Of a stretch of DNA of 64,000 nt, positions 8,769 through 17,032 are shown in pieces. Each line of letters starts with the position of its first letter. Position 1 is the first letter of the stretch. Below the pieces are notes generated by a model. The model saw only the letters and a program-made list of their open reading frames with translations. It was not told where the DNA came from and searched no databases. The position numbers were made by a program, and so were the translations under genes. Origin of the DNA: Paenibacillus sp. SYP-B3998 (lineage in GTDB: Bacteria > Bacillota > Bacilli > Paenibacillales > NBRC-103111); the NCBI RefSeq assembly GCF_010820665.1, contig NZ_JAAIKC010000001.1, positions 1,635,516 through 1,699,515 on the forward strand, given 5' to 3'.

Positions 8769-9596
8769 ATGGAAAAATTAGAAGGCAAAAAAATCGTTAT
8801 TGCTGGGTCCAGAAAAACAGAGGAAATGTGCTTATTAATTGCGAAGCAGGGAGGCACCCCAATTGTACGTCCTTTACAAGGTCTAGTCTACTTTGATGAG
8901 ACGGCGATTGAGAAAGAATTATTGTTTTGCACAAATAACAAGGTGGATTGGTTTGTGCTCACAACAGGCACTGGAACAGACGCGCTACTAGGTGCAGCCG
9001 AGCAGTTGGGCATTCGTTCAGTCTTAATTCAAAAAATGAAGGAATCAAAAGTAGCGGCACGCGGATATAAGACGTACGCCTTGCTTAAAAGTTTGGATAT
9101 ACAGCCAGATGTCATCGATGAAGACGGGACTACTCAAGGATTAATTAGAAGTTTGTCATCTTACTATTTCTCAAATGAAACCGTTGTCGTCCAGTTGCAC
9201 GGAGAACCACAGCCGACGTTGATTCAATTCTTGGTGGAGCGAGGAGCTAATGTCATCCAGTTGCTACCATATCGGCATATAGAACCGGAATCTTCAACTC
9301 TTGAAACATTATCTCATGAACTTATGAACGGTTTAATTGATGCGGTTTGTTTTACAACTGCGGTGCAGGTGAGATATTTATTTGAATATGCGAGACGTCA
9401 AGGGATTCTAGATCATGTTCAAAAAGCGTTTTCCACGAATGTAAAAGCAGTTGCAGTTGGCAAAGTAACAGTTGGGGCATTGAAAGATGAAGGTGTGAAT
9501 CATATCATCGCGCCTGAAAAAGAAAGGATGGGAGCTATGATTATAGAGTTAGTGAAGTACTATACCAAGATTCAATCAGAAATAAAAACGCAATAG
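8769..9596 (+). CDS. Uroporphyrinogen-III synthase-like protein
   Basis: 275 residues from ATG 8769, with GGGGG upstream; a TTG nine codons earlier lies before the ribosome site and is unlikely. The two alternating alpha/beta lobes are visible: VIAGSRKTEEMCLLIAKQGG and FVLTTGTGTDALL in lobe 1, VVVQLHGEPQPTLIQFL and AVCFTTAVQVRYLFEYA in lobe 2, with AVGKVTVGALKDEGV near the end, as in HemD. HemD closes hydroxymethylbilane into uroporphyrinogen III. The gene is not in a hem operon here, so it may be a paralogue or a regulator-type relative; some HemD-like proteins are fused to DNA-binding domains, absent here. Confidence 0.75.
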   Translation: MEKLEGKKIVIAGSRKTEEMCLLIAKQGGTPIVRPLQGLVYFDETAIEKELLFCTNNKVDWFVLTTGTGTDALLGAAEQLGIRSVLIQKMKESKVAARGYKTYALLKSLDIQPDVIDEDGTTQGLIRSLSSYYFSNETVVVQLHGEPQPTLIQFLVERGANVIQLLPYRHIEPESSTLETLSHELMNGLIDAVCFTTAVQVRYLFEYARRQGILDHVQKAFSTNVKAVAVGKVTVGALKDEGVNHIIAPEKERMGAMIIELVKYYTKIQSEIKTQ

Positions 9597-9658
9597 GGGA
9601 AATCTATATGGATGAAGTATAAAGTTCTATACTTTTCTATTGGAGGTACTATTTTTTT

Positions 9659-10810
9659 GTGAATACTCAAAATATTATGAGCGGAATCATGTCTGCATTG
9701 TTGGCATGCAGCGGTGGAGCCTTGCTGGTTATCCATGTTGCAGAAAGTGTAGGGTTAAATCGAAGTGAAACTGTTACATGGATGTTTGCTGTTTACTTTC
9801 TTGGTGGTTTACTTAACCTCGTATTGACGATCTGGTACAAGATTCCCTTTGGTGGAGCTCATTCTATCACGGCAGTCGCTTTTTTGACTTCAACAGCCGC
9901 TCAGTATTCACTTAGTGAATTAGCTGGCGGCTTTATTATGTCGGGATTGATAATAACTTTTCTTGGTTTTACTGGATTGTTCAATAAGGTCCTGAATGTT
10001 ATACCAAAGCCTTTCATAGATGCACTGCTTGCAGGGATAATCTTAAATTATGTTGTAAAAATAGTTCCAGCAGCAAAGGACATGCCATTTGTGGGATTAC
10101 TAGCTTTTTTTGGATTCTGTATTACGTTCAAAATCTCAAAAAGAATCCCACCCTTTATAGGTGCGCTTGTTTTTGCGATAGTAGGTTTATTAATTAGCTA
10201 TGATTTTCCAATTATGCAATTTACAAAGTTTGTTTTACCTCATACAGTTTTACCTTCTTTTTCTATGGGAGCTTTAGTGTCCATTGCCATTCCTATTTCC
10301 ATATTAATTCTGAGTAATGATATTGCTGTCGCTTTAGCTGCTTTGAAAAATAATGGGTATGATCCACCAGTGAATAAAACACTCATTTTTTCAGGTTTGT
10401 TTTCAGCTACTGCTGGACTATTTTCTGGCCATGCTGCCAATATAGGAGGAATGATGAGTGCGCTTTGTAGCGGAGAAGATGCGGGCACTAAAGATCATCG
10501 ATTCTGGGCGGCAATCGTTTCAGGAACACTAGTTATGTTATTTGGTATTTTCGCTTGGAAAATCATTGATCCCATAGAGTTACTTCCTTCTTCGTTCGTC
10601 ACATTAATTACAGGATTTTCTCTAGTAGGCGTATTGTTGAATAGCTTACAATCCACATTTTCTGCAACAAATTTCAGATTCTCAACGATGTTTACGTTTA
10701 TTATTTCGGTTTCAAATATTTCAATATTGGGTATATCTTCTCCTGTTTGGGCATTAGTCATAGGCGTTGTTACTGCGAAGCTCTTTGGAGAAAGGACAGA
10801 AACTCTATAA
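9659..10810 (+). CDS. BenE-family aromatic acid/H+ symporter
   Basis: 383 residues beginning at GTG 9659 behind TGGAGGT. About 11-12 membrane helices. Conserved BenE/NCS2-like features include MSALLACSGGALLVIHVAES near the start, KIPFGGAHSITAVAFL and GHAANIGGMMSALCSGEDAG. The family imports benzoate or similar acids with protons; the substrate here is not shown by the sequence. It lies 62 bases after the HemD-like gene, so weak co-transcription is possible, but no functional link is evident. Confidence 0.75.
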   Translation: MNTQNIMSGIMSALLACSGGALLVIHVAESVGLNRSETVTWMFAVYFLGGLLNLVLTIWYKIPFGGAHSITAVAFLTSTAAQYSLSELAGGFIMSGLIITFLGFTGLFNKVLNVIPKPFIDALLAGIILNYVVKIVPAAKDMPFVGLLAFFGFCITFKISKRIPPFIGALVFAIVGLLISYDFPIMQFTKFVLPHTVLPSFSMGALVSIAIPISILILSNDIAVALAALKNNGYDPPVNKTLIFSGLFSATAGLFSGHAANIGGMMSALCSGEDAGTKDHRFWAAIVSGTLVMLFGIFAWKIIDPIELLPSSFVTLITGFSLVGVLLNSLQSTFSATNFRFSTMFTFIISVSNISILGISSPVWALVIGVVTAKLFGERTETL

Positions 10811-11007
10811 AAGGTAAGGGAATGCAATGAAACAAATAAATATGGTGATCTGGCTTAGAAATTGATGAGATAAAAAATAAGCACGATTCACAATAAAAGG
10901 AATTGAAGATGAACTAGTATAAAATTCAACCTAGCATTGACAAAGTATGTCCAGAAAGCTATGATATCTCTTGTTGATTTATGCAATGAACAGGAGGTGT
11001 TTTGAAT

Positions 11008-11184
11008 ATGGCTGTTCCTCAAAGAAGAACGTCCAAAACACGTCGCGATAAGCGCCGTACTCACTTTAAACTGGTTCTGCCAGGAATGGTGAAGTGTGAA
11101 CAATGTGCAGAATTAAAAATGGCACATCATGTTTGCAAAAACTGCGGTTCATATAAGGGTAGAAAGATCGTAAAAGATCAATAA
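11008..11184 (+). CDS. rpmF: Ribosomal protein L32 (bL32), zinc-ribbon form
   Basis: 58 residues starting [19 protein letters not shown], the standard bL32 head, then CEQC...CKNC, the four-Cys zinc site of the C+ form. Ribosome site AGGAGGT upstream; ATG 11008 is preferred over a TTG six bases earlier because bL32 begins MAVP. bL32 sits on the large subunit near the peptidyl transferase region. Normally rpmF follows a yceD/DUF177 gene; here it stands alone between a transporter and gene debris, so it is likely a second or relocated copy. Confidence 0.9.
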   Translation: MAVPQRRTSKTRRDKRRTHFKLVLPGMVKCEQCAELKMAHHVCKNCGSYKGRKIVKDQ

Positions 11185-11202
11185 TAATATGAACTGCATC
11201 TT

Positions 11203-11237
11203 AAATGACACTTCTAAACAATTAGAGTGTCATTTTT
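11203..11237 (+). terminator. Terminator of rpmF
   Basis: AAATGACACT / AGTGTCATTT arms followed by T. Confidence 0.8.
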
Positions 11238-11459
11238 GTACTTTAAAGAATATAAAAAGACTGGAAAGACTGCTTTCACCTAAGGAGGAAATGGTGATTG
11301 TAGTCTTTTTTTTGAGCTTAGTAGTAAGGTCATCCTTGCGGTTCGTCGTCTTCATAGAGGCTACAAATGTAGCTTCGCAAGAGACTTTCCAAAAATCTTT
11401 ATCCACTGAAGCAATATCTAAAAAAATCTGTAACAACAGCAAAGGAGAGGAGACATACA

Positions 11460-11558
11460 ATGTACTCATTTATTTCAAAAGACGGCACCAAAATCGTCTA
11501 TGACAAAATTAGTCAAGTGCCGGCACTTATACTGGCAGGGGGGTGCGTTCAACACAGT
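11460..11558 (+). pseudogene. Alpha/beta hydrolase, N-terminal fragment only
   Basis: Behind AAAGGAGAGGAG, the frame reads MYSFISKDGTKIVYDKISQV then PALILAGG, the first two strands of an alpha/beta hydrolase. Resemblance ends near 11555, where sequence changes to a reversed GNAT fragment with different base composition. The nucleophile and the rest of the fold are absent. A rearrangement joined two unrelated gene ends here. Confidence 0.7.
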
Positions 11559-11739
11559 ATTCACGCTGCGGTCGCTCCGCTCCGCGCGCCGATTGCGCAA
11601 CCCGCTCTATGAGTGCGCGAGCCACCCCATGCCCCCGGGCAGCCTCGTTGACAAATAGATCTTGCAGGTAGCAGGCATCTTTCATCCAGATAGTGCGATG
11701 GAATAGGTAGTGAGCTATACCAACCGTTTGTCTTGTCAA
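11550..11739 (-). pseudogene. GNAT acetyltransferase, C-terminal-half fragment
   Basis: On the minus strand the frame gives VGIAHYLFHRTIWMKDACYL then QDLFVNEAARGHGVARALI, the acetyl-CoA binding motif A (Q/R-x-x-G-x-G/A) of GNAT enzymes. The N-terminal strands are missing and the C-terminus runs into the hydrolase fragment at about 11550. The local G+C is higher than in neighbours, suggesting a different origin. Confidence 0.7.
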
Positions 11740-11740
11740 A

Positions 11741-11776
11741 AAAGAAAAGAACCATCCACGAAGGGATGGCTCTCAG
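11741..11776 (-). terminator. Terminator of the copper-amine-oxidase-domain gene
   Basis: Read on the minus strand: GAGCCATCCC / TGGATGGTTC arms around TTCG, then TTTTC. Confidence 0.75.
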
Positions 11777-11790
11777 AACTGGATATCGGA

Positions 11791-12627
11791 TTATTGTTCG
11801 TAAATGACGACAGATTGAGTTTCGGACTCCCATTTAACAGCTGCTTTCAAAGCTTCGCTGACAAAACGAACCGGCACAACCGTGCTGCCCTTTTCAATCG
11901 ATGCTGGAACCTCAAGGGTCACTTCTTTCCCGTTGACAGTAGCTGTCTTACTATCAATAAAGAGTTTCACAGTAATGCCATCGCGTGTAACAGTAACTGA
12001 ACGCTCTTCTTCGTTCCATGTAACTGTTGCTTTCAAAGCCTCAGAGATAGCGCGGAATGGGACTAATGTATTGCCTTCGCGGATAAATGGAGCTACTTCG
12101 AAGGTAGGCTCTGCACCGTTAACGTATAATTTTATTCCCTTTTTCCCTAGCTTATCATACAATTTACCGAGTTTTTTGTAAGAATCAAGATTTGAAACGT
12201 TGGCGATAATAGCTTCTTTTTGAACATACACCGCGTCGGTTACGCTACCGTTTTTATCCAACAGATCGGCAGCCGCCGACAAAGCTGCGTCCTTATCTTT
12301 GATAGCCTCAAGCTGCGCTTTCATTTCAGCCGTAAGATGGGTCTCGTATTTTGTCAAAAGAAGATCTGCGATAACAACTCCTGCAGGCTTGTCCTTCACA
12401 TTGTTGATCGCGTTAAGCAGTCCCTTGTATCCATTATGACCTTGGTTGCCATAGGTATCGGATGTGACAGTCTGTTCTGAACCAGATTTTACCTTAAGAT
12501 CAAGGTTAACTTTCACAGTATCTGACTTGCCCTTATTAGAATCACCTTCTGATTTTGCATATACCGATCCTGCCATCAGACTCGTTGCCAGGACACATGA
12601 GGCAAGTACCATCCATCTTTTTTTCAT
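11791..12627 (-). CDS. Secreted protein with copper amine oxidase N-terminal-type domain
   Basis: 278 residues from ATG 12627, set by GAGGAGGAA. Residues 1-24 form a signal peptide (cleaved after VYA). Residues 30-160 are helical and Lys-rich. Residues 165-278 are a tandem of the stalk domain common in Paenibacillus surface proteins: KLYVNGAEPTFEVAPFIREG...TLVPFRAISEALKATVTW and a second VPASIEKGSTVVPVRFVSEA unit, each with the LVPxRxxxEALxA motif. The domain probably mediates extracellular or cell-wall contacts; it is not an oxidase by itself. It forms a single-gene unit. Confidence 0.85.
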   Translation of the reverse strand: MKKRWMVLASCVLATSLMAGSVYAKSEGDSNKGKSDTVKVNLDLKVKSGSEQTVTSDTYGNQGHNGYKGLLNAINNVKDKPAGVVIADLLLTKYETHLTAEMKAQLEAIKDKDAALSAAADLLDKNGSVTDAVYVQKEAIIANVSNLDSYKKLGKLYDKLGKKGIKLYVNGAEPTFEVAPFIREGNTLVPFRAISEALKATVTWNEEERSVTVTRDGITVKLFIDSKTATVNGKEVTLEVPASIEKGSTVVPVRFVSEALKAAVKWESETQSVVIYEQ

Positions 12628-12711
12628 CTCTGTATTCCTCCTCGAATTTATCACTAATTATATTCGGTTTCTCTATCGGATTTTGTGAGGGTAGACTCAT
12701 AATTTAATGAA

Positions 12712-12990
12712 TTGGAATGGCTTAAAGCATCGTATGACAAGAAGAAAAACCGTTCCTTCGAACTTGGAGTAAATACCAATAGAAAGAACAAAGAACTTCA
12801 CAATCATTTTCTAAAACATAGTACTACAAAGGTTTATAAACCATTGAAAAGGTTTCATAAGCCCTTAAATGATGATCTGGAGGCATTCAAGCACATAAAA
12901 CAGGATCGTGACGTGGACCGAGTTAGACAGCGGTATATGCAAATGACCAAACCAGAACTGGTTGACTTGACCAAGCAAGAGAAGAATTAA
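12712..12990 (+). CDS. Hypothetical basic protein, 92 aa
   Basis: An open frame rich in Lys/His (HNHFLKHSTTKVYKPLKRF, KHIKQDRDVDRVRQRYMQM) that reads like a real helical protein. No clear ribosome site precedes the TTG at 12712, so the true start is uncertain and the gene may be 5'-truncated. Family not recognised. Divergent from the copper-amine-oxidase-domain gene. Confidence 0.4.
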   Translation: MEWLKASYDKKKNRSFELGVNTNRKNKELHNHFLKHSTTKVYKPLKRFHKPLNDDLEAFKHIKQDRDVDRVRQRYMQMTKPELVDLTKQEKN

Positions 12991-13103
12991 TGATCAAATT
13001 CGAATATTATAGATTAAACACAGTAGTTGTACCGACCGTAGACACAACATCCACAACATCATTGTTGGTTTGAACTAACGCAGAACAAAAGTTCAATAAA
13101 CAA

Positions 13104-13137
13104 GGAAGGCAGCCGATGTTTGGACGGCTGCCTTTTC
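13104..13137 (+). terminator. Terminator
   Basis: GGAAGGCAGCCG / CGGCTGCCTTTTCC arms around ATGTTTGGA. Confidence 0.75.
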
Positions 13138-13200
13138 CTGCTCAGGCAGGAGGTCGTGCAAAAGTAAATATAATAAACAGTAACTACCTAATAATCAACT

Positions 13201-13482
13201 TCAGTAAAGGGTAGGAATTGGGGGGCACGCAACGACATCAATAATTCTTGGATCAATGCCATAAAACATCCAAAACGCTCCATTCCACCTATAACCTGAA
13301 ACTTCACCGTACTCTACACGAGTAGGATAAAACCAGAAATTTTCTCCATTCAGAAGCCAGACATATGTGTATTCATATAAACAGTCTACCACATAGGATA
13401 CCTCAGGTTTTGGAGGGATGAATGCAGGTGGAGGAGATTGCGGTTGCCTCATGTACACCTGCGGTTGTGGGATAAAAAACAT
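13201..13482 (-). CDS. Pro/Tyr/Trp-rich small protein, probably spore-related
   Basis: 93 residues behind AAAGGAAGTGG. The head is Pro/Gln-rich (FIPQPQVYMRQPQSPPPAF); the rest is aromatic (NGENFWFYPTRVEYGEVSG, WNGAFWMFYGID). Single Cys residues at two places. This composition recalls spore-coat or exosporium proteins of Bacillales, but no named family is recognised. Nothing about partners can be deduced; it is flanked by gene-poor DNA. Confidence 0.55.
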   Translation of the reverse strand: MFFIPQPQVYMRQPQSPPPAFIPPKPEVSYVVDCLYEYTYVWLLNGENFWFYPTRVEYGEVSGYRWNGAFWMFYGIDPRIIDVVACPPIPTLY

Positions 13483-13667
13483 TGAGTTCCACTTCCTTTT
13501 AAAAAAGTTTAAATTTAATCGTATTTCATGCTATGTGGGTTAATAACAATTTGACTGTACAAGTGCCTAAGACGATGAAGAAGTCAGTCGATCAACAAAC
13601 AACACATCTGATCTAAATAATCCACCCGCTGTCGGGCCTCTACATATTGTTTTGTTAGCCCCCAAGT

Positions 13668-13700
13668 GTCGGGTGACAAGAACATTATCTCATTCCCGAC
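13668..13700. repeat. Dispersed repeat with GTCGGGTGACAAGAACATTA
   Basis: The same block occurs at 58222-58278 with few changes, and its second half at 2811-2835. GTCGGG and CCCGAC at its two edges are inverted. Possible relic of a transposon end; identity not established. Confidence 0.6.
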
Positions 13701-13762
13701 GAATCGCTGCGAAATGGATCATATAGGCAGTCTTCCTGAGATTTTGCAGGAGTGAGGTAATA

Positions 13763-13894
13763 ATGTTAATAGGACGTAGACAAGGTTATAAAGTTACAGT
13801 TACAGCAGAATATCTTTTGGTGAAACGATGTTGTTACGCGACGGGTACGATAGTTGAGGGGCCTTGCTTCGCGGCAGCTCCTCTTTATTATTAA
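13763..13894 (+). CDS. Possible 43-aa cysteine-containing peptide
   Basis: ATG preceded by CAGGAGTGAGG at good spacing. The peptide has a basic head (MLIGRRQGYKVTVTAEYLL), then KRCCYATGTIVEGPCFAAAP and LYY. No signal peptide. The ribosome site supports translation; the composition is unusual and does not match a family I know. It lies in an otherwise gene-poor 1-kb stretch. Confidence 0.45.
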   Translation: MLIGRRQGYKVTVTAEYLLVKRCCYATGTIVEGPCFAAAPLYY

Positions 13895-14594
13895 AGTAAC
13901 GGGCTGTTATGAGTAACCTACACTTATGGTATTTGGTATGTTATGGATATACAATAAGACCAGAAAGAGTCTCCATAAATTAAGGGTATTGACAGTATGG
14001 CCGAATCATTATTGGAGGTTATGTCTTGAAAAACATTATCGATACGTCAGTCCAAATTGAACTTGATCGACACTAGCAAAAGCAGCTCAAGTCATTCGCA
14101 ATTGGTTACAAAAATAAAAGGTAACGCCATTCCTCTTTAAAAAGATACCCCTAGATCCAGTGCAGCAATCTGCCGGTTCTAGGGGTATTTAGTATAGTAG
14201 AACAAGATGGCGCTCGTTGTGCCACATACAGTGCTCCGAAATGGAATTAAATATCCACTGAAGAAATTTTAGATACATTTTGTTTACAATCTAGAGTGCT
14301 TTTATTAACATCTTTGTTTTATAACTAATAGGTACAAATGAATTTATGATGAGAGTCTCGATGTGGCGAAACTGATTCAGAATCGGGTTACAACTTATTT
14401 GAATGAATAGCAATAGTGGGAGATAACGCCATAGGCGAAATCAAGATTGGCATGTATGCTCTAGAAGAAATTCCAACGGTAGGCTCCTAGTAACGAGATT
14501 AAGTAACTTCGCAGAACGGAACTCCCCATTGTCAACAGACGCTAGTAACTTAACATTAGAATATGCTAACATGAGTTTAGAATGAGGTGGGCTT
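13895..14594. other. Gene-poor stretch
   Basis: Only short remnants, for example MSLKNIIDTSVQIELDRH-like codons near 14025-14085, and one clear terminator at 14142-14191. GAGGTGGG at 14584-14591 is the ribosome site of the next gene. Confidence 0.4.
14142..14191 (+). terminator. Terminator
   Basis: AGATACCCCTAGA / TCTAGGGGTATTT arms enclosing a smaller GCAG/CTGC hairpin. Confidence 0.75.
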
Positions 14595-15290
14595 GTGAAG
14601 AAGACTAAAATTCTGATTATTGAAGATGAGAAGGCCATTGCGGATTTGCTTGTTTATGGCTTGAATAAAGAAGGATTTCACACGATTGCTGCCAATAATG
14701 GGGCAGATGGACTGAGAGAGGTGGAGCAATTCAAGCCGGATTTACTCTTGCTCGATTGGATGCTGCCTGATCTAAGCGGTCTTGAAATTTGCAAAAAAGT
14801 AACAGCCTCCACTCATATACCGATTATCATGATCACCGCAAAATCGGATATAACGGACAAAATTGTTGGCTTGGAGTTCGGTGCAGATGATTATATTACC
14901 AAACCGTTTGATTTGCGGGAGGTCATTGCCAGAATTCGCACGATACTTAGAAGAATGGTACAGGTCAATAAACCGGATGAGGAATCAACAGAAAATAAAC
15001 TGTATTTTAAAAATATTGAAATCATCAAAAATGAAAGAGTGGTCAAAAAAAATGATGAAATCATCGATCTGACCCCAAAAGAATTCGACCTCCTGATCAC
15101 TTTATACAGCTACAGAGGTAAAATTTTTACCAGAACAGAATTACTGGATTTTGTATGGGGGTACGATTATTTCGGAGATACAAGAACAGTAGATATTCAT
15201 ATTCAACGCTTGCGCAAGAAGCTGGATGCCAATGATCTGATTATCACTGTATTCGGAGTGGGATATAAATTTGAAAAACAGGTGGATTAA
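14595..15290 (+). CDS. OmpR/PhoB-type response regulator without a kinase partner
   Basis: 231 residues from GTG 14595 with GAGGTGGG before it. Receiver domain: IIEDEKAI acidic pair, phospho-Asp in LLLLDWMLPD, Thr in MITAKSD, Lys in ITKPFD. Winged-helix C-terminus: LTPKEFDLLITLYSYRG and RTVDIHIQRLRKKL. A transcription regulator. Such genes are nearly always followed by a histidine kinase; here the DNA after it holds only a 40-codon remnant and a terminator, so the kinase gene seems to have been lost. Signal and targets unknown. Confidence 0.9.
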   Translation: MKKTKILIIEDEKAIADLLVYGLNKEGFHTIAANNGADGLREVEQFKPDLLLLDWMLPDLSGLEICKKVTASTHIPIIMITAKSDITDKIVGLEFGADDYITKPFDLREVIARIRTILRRMVQVNKPDEESTENKLYFKNIEIIKNERVVKKNDEIIDLTPKEFDLLITLYSYRGKIFTRTELLDFVWGYDYFGDTRTVDIHIQRLRKKLDANDLIITVFGVGYKFEKQVD

Positions 15291-15324
15291 CGGAATTGAT
15301 CCTAAACATTAAAGGATTTATTAT

Positions 15325-15447
15325 TTGATTTACTTTAAGCAAATTGCCAATGAAATAGTGTCGATGAGAACTTTTGATAATCCAACAGATGAAAATAAAG
15401 CGTTTCGTAATTACGTAGATCAATATGTAAACAGACTGACAATATAA
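15325..15447 (+). pseudogene. 40-codon open fragment, probably a gene remnant
   Basis: The frame ends NPTDENKAFRNYVDQYVNRL-TI and has protein-like composition but no ribosome site. It may be the end of a lost gene that once followed the response regulator. No family assigned. Confidence 0.35.
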
Positions 15448-15493
15448 ATCCAAAAGCTGTAACACGATAAAAAAACATCGCCCCTAAATTCAC

Positions 15494-15549
15494 TGGTATC
15501 CATAGACTGGACGCTTTGAAAAAGTGTTCAGTCTGTGGATACCTTTTTT
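15494..15549 (+). terminator. Terminator
   Basis: GGTATCCATAGACTG / CAGTCTGTGGATACC arms, one wobble, then TTTTTTG. Confidence 0.85.
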
Positions 15550-15582
15550 GTATACTAGAGTCAAAGGAATTTACGTAGAAAA

Positions 15583-15806
15583 GATATTCCTGAAACCAAA
15601 TTTATAGGGGGGGAATCTGTTTTCTGTGCACAAAAGCTCCATGTTGGACATTATCATGATACTCAAATCACCCTTCAAGAAATATATGATTTTGTTAAGG
15701 AACAAGGGTATAAAGTAAAGGGGAAACACACTGTATTTTTAATACGAATAATCCAGTTGGCTTTTGTGAATGATACCCATGAAAAATTTGTAATGGAGTT
15801 GATGTC
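15583..15806 (+). pseudogene. GyrI-like effector-binding domain, frameshifted
   Basis: Codons give GGESVFCAQKLHVGHYHD, LQEIYDFVKEQGYKVKGKH and, in another frame, DTHEKFVMELM, which together match the C-terminal part of GyrI/AraC-effector-type ligand-binding domains (H-x-G-x-Y, then G-Y-K/E, then E-K-F/L near the end). A frameshift lies near 15740. The remnant runs straight into the ATG of the globin gene. Confidence 0.6.
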
Positions 15807-16175
15807 ATGCCAACAACGAATGTAACACTTTATGAGAAGCTGGGCGGGGAGGAAGCGATCGCCCAAGTAGTTGATTATTTTTATTCTTTGGTTTTAGCGG
15901 ATAAAACCGTGGAGACGTTTTTCCTTAATACCGATATGGAGAAACAACGAAAGCACCAGACCAAATTTATTAGTTTTGCTTTGGGGGGTCCCAATCAATA
16001 TTCAGGTTCGTCCATGATGAGAGCGCATGAAGGGATGAATATTCAACCTGAGCACTTTGAAGCCATTGTGAAACATCTTCATGATGCTCTGGCTCATTTT
16101 CATGTAAGTGAAGCAGATATTAAAGAAGCATTGAGCCATGTTGCGCCTTTAAGAGATGATATTCTTTATAAATGA
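15807..16175 (+). CDS. Truncated haemoglobin, group I type
   Basis: 122 residues. LYEKLGGEEAIAQVVDYFY is the AB-helix region; FALGGPNQYSGSSMMRAHEG carries the Gly-Gly turn and the proximal His; ALSHVAPLRDDIL ends the H helix. Such 2-on-2 globins bind O2 or NO in the cytoplasm and often act in NO detoxification. The upstream DNA is a decayed gene and no Fnr box was found, unlike the other globin at 30637. A strong terminator follows directly. Confidence 0.85.
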   Translation: MPTTNVTLYEKLGGEEAIAQVVDYFYSLVLADKTVETFFLNTDMEKQRKHQTKFISFALGGPNQYSGSSMMRAHEGMNIQPEHFEAIVKHLHDALAHFHVSEADIKEALSHVAPLRDDILYK

Positions 16176-16182
16176 ACAAACA

Positions 16183-16218
16183 AGGAATGGAGAGGGAATG
16201 TAACCTCCATTCCCTTAT
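16183..16218 (+). terminator. Terminator of the globin gene
   Basis: GGAATGGAG / CTCCATTCC arms, then CTTATTTTTA. Confidence 0.75.
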
Positions 16219-16313
16219 TTTTATGAGGTGAGCGAATCTTTTATATAATGTGATTTTTTCCAAATATAAATCCTTTCCTGCAAGCTACAATAAAAACATA
16301 AAGGAAAAAAGAA

Positions 16314-16520
16314 ATGGTTCAGATGATGAAGTGGTTAGGAGAGAATAATTACTCGGCAATGTTACTTACAATTATTCGATTATATGTAGGATGAGAATGG
16401 ATGGTTGCCGGATGGCCCAAAATTACAGGTGAAAAAGCATTTGACGCTACTGGATTCCTGAAAGGCGCTTTTGCTAAGCCATCTTTTTATACACCAAGTC
16501 AAGAGATGAATATAATTTAG
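16314..16520 (+). pseudogene. DoxX-family membrane protein, interrupted and truncated
   Basis: Starts MVQMMKWLGENNYSAMLLTI then RLYVG, followed by TGA where Trp is expected (G-W-E-W), then MVAGWPKITGEKAFDATGF and LKGAF typical of DoxX/TQO-subunit proteins. After about 55 residues the similarity stops and the frame ends at 16520. One nonsense change plus a 3' deletion inactivate it. Confidence 0.75.
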
Positions 16521-17010
16521 AAGAAAGATTTACTCGTGTAGTCAATTATATGCGCCAAACGATTTGATAACCTGGAACAGGAAGCAGAAACGGATCCGCT
16601 TACAGGACTTGCTAATCGAAGAACACTGGAAACAGTATTTGCAAATATGAAGGAGACAAGTGATCGTTTTTCTATATTGATGATAGATATTGATCACTTC
16701 AAAGTAGTCAATGACACGTTTGGACATGGGTTAGGTGATTGAAGTATTATATTTCATTGTACAAATGATGAAGAGCGCTTCGCGTGAAGAAGATTTGTGT
16801 TGTAGATTTGGAGGGGAGGAATTCATACTGTTATTGGAAGAAACGGAGGTAAGACTTTCGAACACCATTGCAGAAAGACTTCGTGAAAAGATTGCTTCAA
16901 TGCGAAGTCCTACTGGGAAATCTATAACCATTTCAATTGGAGTGGCAGATAATTCAGATCATCCTGGTCGAAACCGAACAGTTATTGCGCCTGCACCTGT
17001 AACCGATTAA
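16521..17010 (+). pseudogene. GGDEF diguanylate cyclase, frameshifted
   Basis: The GGDEF domain is almost complete: TDPLTGLANRRTLE, LMIDIDHFKVVNDTFGHGLG, then after a frame change RFGGEEFILLLEE and ITISIGVAD. The catalytic GGEEF motif is intact, but one extra T at 16739-16740 shifts frame inside the domain, and a second break sits near 16560 in the linker. The sensor part and start codon are lost. The same coding text would make c-di-GMP if repaired. Confidence 0.85.
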
Positions 17011-17032
17011 TTCGGCAGGTGCAGTTTTTACA
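16987..17032 (+). terminator. Terminator
   Basis: CTGCACCTG / CAGGTGCAG arms, then TTTTTA on the + strand; it overlaps the 3' end of the convergent fnr region. Confidence 0.75.
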
